A stretch of 64,000 nucleotides of DNA from Defluviicoccus sp. bin129 (GTDB lineage: Bacteria; Pseudomonadota; Alphaproteobacteria; MPNO01): contig MPNO01000004.1 of NCBI GenBank assembly GCA_002239065.1, positions 62,001 to 126,000 of the forward strand, in the 5' to 3' direction. Below are positions 60,652 through 64,000 of this stretch, piece by piece. A program made the translations under genes and the position numbers. Under the pieces are notes generated by a model, which worked only from the letters and a program-made list of their open reading frames with translations, was not told where the DNA came from and did not search any database. Every line of letters starts with the position of its first letter. Position 1 is the first letter of the stretch.

Positions 60652-61575
60652 TCAGGTCACCCCTGACGATGCCCGCTTGAGGCGCGGGTCGAGAATGTCG
60701 CGCAGACCGTCGCCCAGCAGGTTGATGCCGAGCACCGTCATGAAGATGCAGAGCCCGGGGAACAGCGCCAGCCACCAGGACGTCGAGATGTGTTCGCGCC
60801 CGTCGGCGAGCATGCTGCCCCAGGTGGGAATTTCCGGCGGCACGCCGAGGCCCAGGAAGCTGAGGCTGGCTTCGGAGATGATCGCCGACGCCATGGCGAA
60901 GGTGCCGATGACGATCGCCGCCTGCAACAGGTTGGGCAGGATGTGGCGGCCGATGATCCGCCCGTGCGAGGCGCCGAGCGACCGCGCGGCGGTGACGAAA
61001 TCGCGCGCCCGCAGCGACAGCGTCTGGCCGCGCGCGACGCGGCAATAGGGGATCCAGCGCTGGGCCACCAGCGCGATGATCAGGATGCCGAGCCCCTGAC
61101 CCATGAAGGCGAGGATGGCGATCGCCAGCAGCAGCGGCGGGAACGCCCAGACGACTTCCACGGCCTTCTGGATGGCGAAGTCGGTGCGCCCGCCGAAATA
61201 TCCCGAGATCGCCCCGAACCCGACGCCGACGATGCCGGAAACCAGCACCACGGTGGAGGCGATCACCAGCGAGATACGCGCGCCGTAGATGATCCGGCTG
61301 AGGATGTCGCGCCCGACATGGTCGGTGCCGAGAAAGAACTTGCCGGCGAAATAGTCGGGCGCCTGGAGCGCGGCCAGCAGGTCCTGCTGGTTGGGATCGT
61401 AGGGGGTGATCACGGGGGCCAGCACGCCCACCGATATCAGCAGCGCCACGACCGCCCCGCCGAGGCAGATCTTGACCTTCATCCAGCGCCGCGAGCGCCT
61501 TTTCAGCTCGGCCAGCCACTGGACCAGCGGCGCGGCGCGGCTAGTCGAAACGGATTCTTGGATCGATCGCGCCAT
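60652..61575 (-). CDS. ABC transporter permease (DppC/OppC-like)
   Basis: A 307-residue inner-membrane subunit with an N-terminal cytoplasmic tail, a first membrane span (about residues 33-52, then APVITPYDP) and a permease domain with five more spans. The EAA loop that contacts the ATPase reads TAARSLGASHGRIIGRHILPN. The C-terminus NLLGDGLRDILDPRL is characteristic of DppC. The ATG at 61575 lies within the end of the DppB gene (35-base overlap); an ATG at 61482 is an alternative that shortens the tail. No ATPase gene is in the window; it may lie elsewhere. Confidence 0.88.
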   Translation of the reverse strand: MARSIQESVSTSRAAPLVQWLAELKRRSRRWMKVKICLGGAVVALLISVGVLAPVITPYDPNQQDLLAALQAPDYFAGKFFLGTDHVGRDILSRIIYGARISLVIASTVVLVSGIVGVGFGAISGYFGGRTDFAIQKAVEVVWAFPPLLLAIAILAFMGQGLGILIIALVAQRWIPYCRVARGQTLSLRARDFVTAARSLGASHGRIIGRHILPNLLQAAIVIGTFAMASAIISEASLSFLGLGVPPEIPTWGSMLADGREHISTSWWLALFPGLCIFMTVLGINLLGDGLRDILDPRLKRASSGVT

Positions 61576-62545
61576 AGCTGATATCGATGAGGAAGTTGAC
61601 CGTGACGAACAGCACGGTGTAGGCGAGCACGACACCCGTGATCAGCGGGTAGTCCCGGGTGCCGAGGCCGTTGATCAGCAGATTGCCGATCCCCGGCCAG
61701 GCGAACACGGTCTCGACGATGATCGAGCCCGACAGCAGCGTACCCAGCTCGAGCCCGACCACGGTGATGATGGTGATCAGGGCGTTGCGGACGATGTGGC
61801 GCCACAGCACGACCTGGCCGCTGAGCCCCTTGGCGCGCGCCGTCGTCACGAACTCCTCGTGGGTGACGTCGAGGATCGCCGACCGCGTGACGCGCATCAG
61901 GATGCCCAGCATGTTCACCCCGAGCGTCGCCGCCGGCATGACGATGTAGGACAGCGCGTCGACGAACCCCTTCCAGTTGCCTTCGATCAGGCTGTCGACG
62001 GTATAGAAGCCGGTGATCGTCGCGCCGGCGACGCCATAGGTCTCGCGCCCGGCCGACGGCAGCAGGTTGAAATAGCCCGAGACGACGAGGATCAGCATGA
62101 TCCCCATCCAGAAGCTCGGCATGCTGATGCCGAAGAAGCCGAACACCGAGCCGAAATTGTCGACCCAGGAATTGGGTCTGGCCCCCGCCCACACGCCGAG
62201 CGGGACGCCGATCAGAACGGCGAACAGGGTCGCGAAGAATGTGAGTTCGAGGGTTGCAGGGAACCGCTGGACGAGCAGCTCGGTGACCGATTCCTTGTAG
62301 CGGAAGGATTCGCCGAAATCGCCCTGAACCGCCGAGGCGAGAAAGGTCAGGTATTGCTCGTGAAACGGCTTGTCGAGACCCCAGCGCGCGCGGGCCTCGG
62401 CGATATCCTCGTGGGTCGCCTCCTCGGGCAGCAGGATATCGGCGGGATCGCCGGGCGCGAGCTGCAGCAGGCCGAATACCAGCAGGGTGATCAACAAGAG
62501 GACGGGGACCGTCCCGACCACCCGCTTGACGGTATAGGTCAGCAA
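61541..62545 (-). CDS. ABC transporter permease (DppB/OppB-like)
   Basis: A 334-residue permease with six membrane spans. The first helix begins at VKRVVGTVPVLLLITLLVFGLL and is followed by the large periplasmic loop seen in DppB (PGDPADILLPEEATHEDI). The EAA loop is TARAKGLSGQVVLWRHIVRN. It forms the transmembrane pore together with the downstream DppC-like protein. Dpp/Opp-type importers carry peptides, nickel, and also opines, ureides and aromatic amides. It follows the solute-binding gene by 67 bases, which include a hairpin. Confidence 0.9.
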   Translation of the reverse strand: MLTYTVKRVVGTVPVLLLITLLVFGLLQLAPGDPADILLPEEATHEDIAEARARWGLDKPFHEQYLTFLASAVQGDFGESFRYKESVTELLVQRFPATLELTFFATLFAVLIGVPLGVWAGARPNSWVDNFGSVFGFFGISMPSFWMGIMLILVVSGYFNLLPSAGRETYGVAGATITGFYTVDSLIEGNWKGFVDALSYIVMPAATLGVNMLGILMRVTRSAILDVTHEEFVTTARAKGLSGQVVLWRHIVRNALITIITVVGLELGTLLSGSIIVETVFAWPGIGNLLINGLGTRDYPLITGVVLAYTVLFVTVNFLIDISYGAIDPRIRFD

Positions 62546-62589
62546 CCGGAAACCGCCTTTCCGTCAGACCGGCAAGGCCCGATGCAACC

Positions 62590-62613
62590 GCGCGCCCGGC
62601 GTCGCCGGCGCGC
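62590..62613 (-). promoter_or_regulatory. GC-rich stem-loop between solute-binding and permease genes
   Basis: GCGCGCCCGGC and GCCGGCGCGC pair around a GTC loop with one bulged C, overlapping the first base of the solute-binding gene's stop codon. It has no following T-run. Such hairpins after binding-protein genes protect the upstream message from decay, giving more binding protein than permease. This role is inferred. Confidence 0.45.
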
Positions 62614-64000
62614 TAGTTCTTCATCGTCGCTTCGCTCATATACGGACGACCGTCCGGCCGCGGCTGGTAGTCGACCTTGTTCGCCACGCCGTATTGCAGG
62701 GTGTGCGTCCACATGAAGCAGGCCGGCGCCTCCTCGGTCAGGACCGACATCGCCTGACGCAGCGTCGCGATGCGCTTCTGCTCGTCGAAGGCGGCCCGTT
62801 CGGCCTGCATCAGCTTGTCGTATTCGGCGCTGGAGAAGTTGATGCGCGGCGACACCCCGGTCTCGAAATACTGCGACAGCGCCGGGCCGGGATCGATCAC
62901 CGAGCCGCGGCCCTGGTAGAAGAAGGGAACCTTGCCCTTGCGCACGTTGGCCCACTGGGTGACCCATTCGGGGGTGTGCAGCTTGGTCTTGATGCCGACC
63001 GCGCCCAGCATCGGCACCATGGCCTGGGTGATCTGCTTGTCGTTCACGTAGCGCGCGACCGGGGTGTAAAGGTCGACCTCGACACCGTCCGGATACCCGG
63101 CCTCGGCGAGCAGCTTCTTCGCCTTCTCCGGGTTGTAGTCGTAGACCGGCTTGTGGTCGGGGTTGTAGGCGTACTGGCCCGGCCCGATCGGCCCCTGCAG
63201 CAGCTGCGCCTGCCCCTTGAGCAGCGCCTTGACGATGCCCTCGCGGTTGATCGCGTGGCAGACCGCCTGGCGCACCTTCTGGTTGTCCCACGGCTTCATC
63301 GCCGGGTTCATGGCGAGGAACATGATCTCGACCGAGCTGGTCGGGACCAGCCTGGCGCTCTTCGACTTCTCGATGCGGGTCAGAAGATGGGGCGGAATGA
63401 ACTGCGCGATCTGGATCTCGCCGTTGAGCAGGGCGGTGACGCGCTGTTCGGACTCGGTCATCTTGCGCACGATCACGATGTCCGGCGAGCCCGGCCTGAG
63501 GAACGGACTCCCCTCGGCCTTCTCCAGCACCAGGCGGTTGCCGATCACGAATTCCTTGAGCCTGTAGGGCCCGGCGCCGTAGGGGTGGTTCTTGTCGGCT
63601 TCCTTGGCGCCGTACTTGTCGTAGACGTCCTTGCTGGAGATCGCCCACAACCCGCAGATATAGCTCAGCAGCGACGATGTCGGCTTGTGGGAAATCATCC
63701 TGACGGTGTAGTCGTCGACCGCCTCGACGGACTTGATCTTCCGGCTCGAGTTCTGCTTCTGGCTGCTTTCCGGGTCCTTGCTCATCCGGAAGAAGGAGTG
63801 GACGACGTCCTTCGCCGTCAACTCGGTCCCGTTATGGAACTTCATCCCCTTCTTGAGATGGAAGATCCAGGTGTTCTCGTCCTTGACCTCCCATTTCTCG
63901 GCGAGGTGGCCGACATACCCGCCCTTCTCGAAACTGTAGCGGCAGAGATTGCCGTAGACCTCGCCCCACAGCCCGTAGAGATGCGACGCGCTGTCGCCAT
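62613..64000 (-). CDS. ABC transporter solute-binding protein, family 5 (DppA/OppA-like), 5' end outside window
   Basis: The reading frame runs off the right edge, so the signal peptide and about the first 60-100 residues are missing; at least 460 residues are present. The text LAEKWEVKDENTWIFHLKKG, MKFHNGTELTAKDVVHSF, the domain I segment NPYGAGPYRLKEF-like HPYGAGPYRLKEFV, and VRQAVCHAINREGI are typical of family 5 binding proteins. It would deliver the substrate of this operon to the DppB/DppC-like permease. The gene is likely the first or an early member of the minus-strand operon. Confidence 0.9.
   Translation of the reverse strand, partial: GDSASHLYGLWGEVYGNLCRYSFEKGGYVGHLAEKWEVKDENTWIFHLKKGMKFHNGTELTAKDVVHSFFRMSKDPESSQKQNSSRKIKSVEAVDDYTVRMISHKPTSSLLSYICGLWAISSKDVYDKYGAKEADKNHPYGAGPYRLKEFVIGNRLVLEKAEGSPFLRPGSPDIVIVRKMTESEQRVTALLNGEIQIAQFIPPHLLTRIEKSKSARLVPTSSVEIMFLAMNPAMKPWDNQKVRQAVCHAINREGIVKALLKGQAQLLQGPIGPGQYAYNPDHKPVYDYNPEKAKKLLAEAGYPDGVEVDLYTPVARYVNDKQITQAMVPMLGAVGIKTKLHTPEWVTQWANVRKGKVPFFYQGRGSVIDPGPALSQYFETGVSPRINFSSAEYDKLMQAERAAFDEQKRIATLRQAMSVLTEEAPACFMWTHTLQYGVANKVDYQPRPDGRPYMSEATMKN

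Noticed and set aside
1-64000. CRISPR arrays, rRNA genes, insertion sequences or prophage genes.
   Set aside because: No regularly spaced repeats, transposase or integrase motifs or rRNA segments were seen in any frame.

Overview
The window is 64 kb of GC-rich bacterial DNA that is almost entirely catabolic and transport genes. It has one tRNA and no other housekeeping genes. The style (tight ATGA overlaps, TRAP-TAXI and Dpp-type transporters, PhoX, many oxoprolinase/hydantoinase genes, gentisate and NicC-type aromatic enzymes) suggests an alphaproteobacterium from soil or sea. This is an inference; nothing in the window fixes a genus. Both ends cut genes: an ornithine cyclodeaminase tail on the left and an ABC solute-binding protein on the right.

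Region 1 (1-18153) is an aromatic/N-heterocycle block. It holds gentisate 1,2-dioxygenase, a minus-strand set (Rieske oxygenase, short MetE-like zinc methyltransferase, SDR, MarR regulator), a divergent glutamine-synthetase-like ligase with an MFS carrier, an FAH-fold hydrolase, an ACMSD-type amidohydrolase with a haem-oxygenase-like diiron protein, an orphan molybdopterin large subunit, an HD protein, a thiolase/DUF35 pair, an aldehyde dehydrogenase and a NicC-like flavin monooxygenase.

Region 2 (18163-46041) is dominated by the HyuA/HyuB (hydantoinase/oxoprolinase/acetone carboxylase) superfamily: an orphan HyuB, then three HyuA-HyuB pairs. One HyuB carries a C-terminal zinc ribbon like the acetone carboxylase gamma subunit. 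Between them lie phoX with a candidate Pho box, a cupin, a DASS carrier and GFA protein, SDR, aspartate dehydrogenase with a second diiron-type protein, a second MetE-like gene, a VOC dioxygenase, a TPP enzyme, a luciferase-like monooxygenase and a KstD-like flavoprotein.

Region 3 (46100-54805) starts at tRNA-Ser(CGA). A coupled operon follows (RidA, a truncated HpaB remnant, a second orphan molybdopterin subunit, RraA-like aldolase, cupin), closed by a bidirectional terminator. Next come a TRAP-TAXI transporter and a divergent ornithine cyclodeaminase.

Region 4 (54833-64000) is minus-strand: a Dpp-type ABC importer, two tandem alpha/beta hydrolases, an amidase, a cyanuric acid hydrolase/barbiturase-family gene broken by a frameshift, and a maleate isomerase-like enzyme. 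A FitA/VapC toxin-antitoxin pair with a palindromic operator sits at its 3' end. This operon is the strongest candidate for an undescribed pathway: import of a polar N-heterocycle or ureide, then hydrolytic dismantling.

Three genes contain short local duplications beside long G or C runs (29825-29903, 37718-37822, 57068-57112). The pattern suggests assembly joins, so the sequence should be checked there before biology is read into it.
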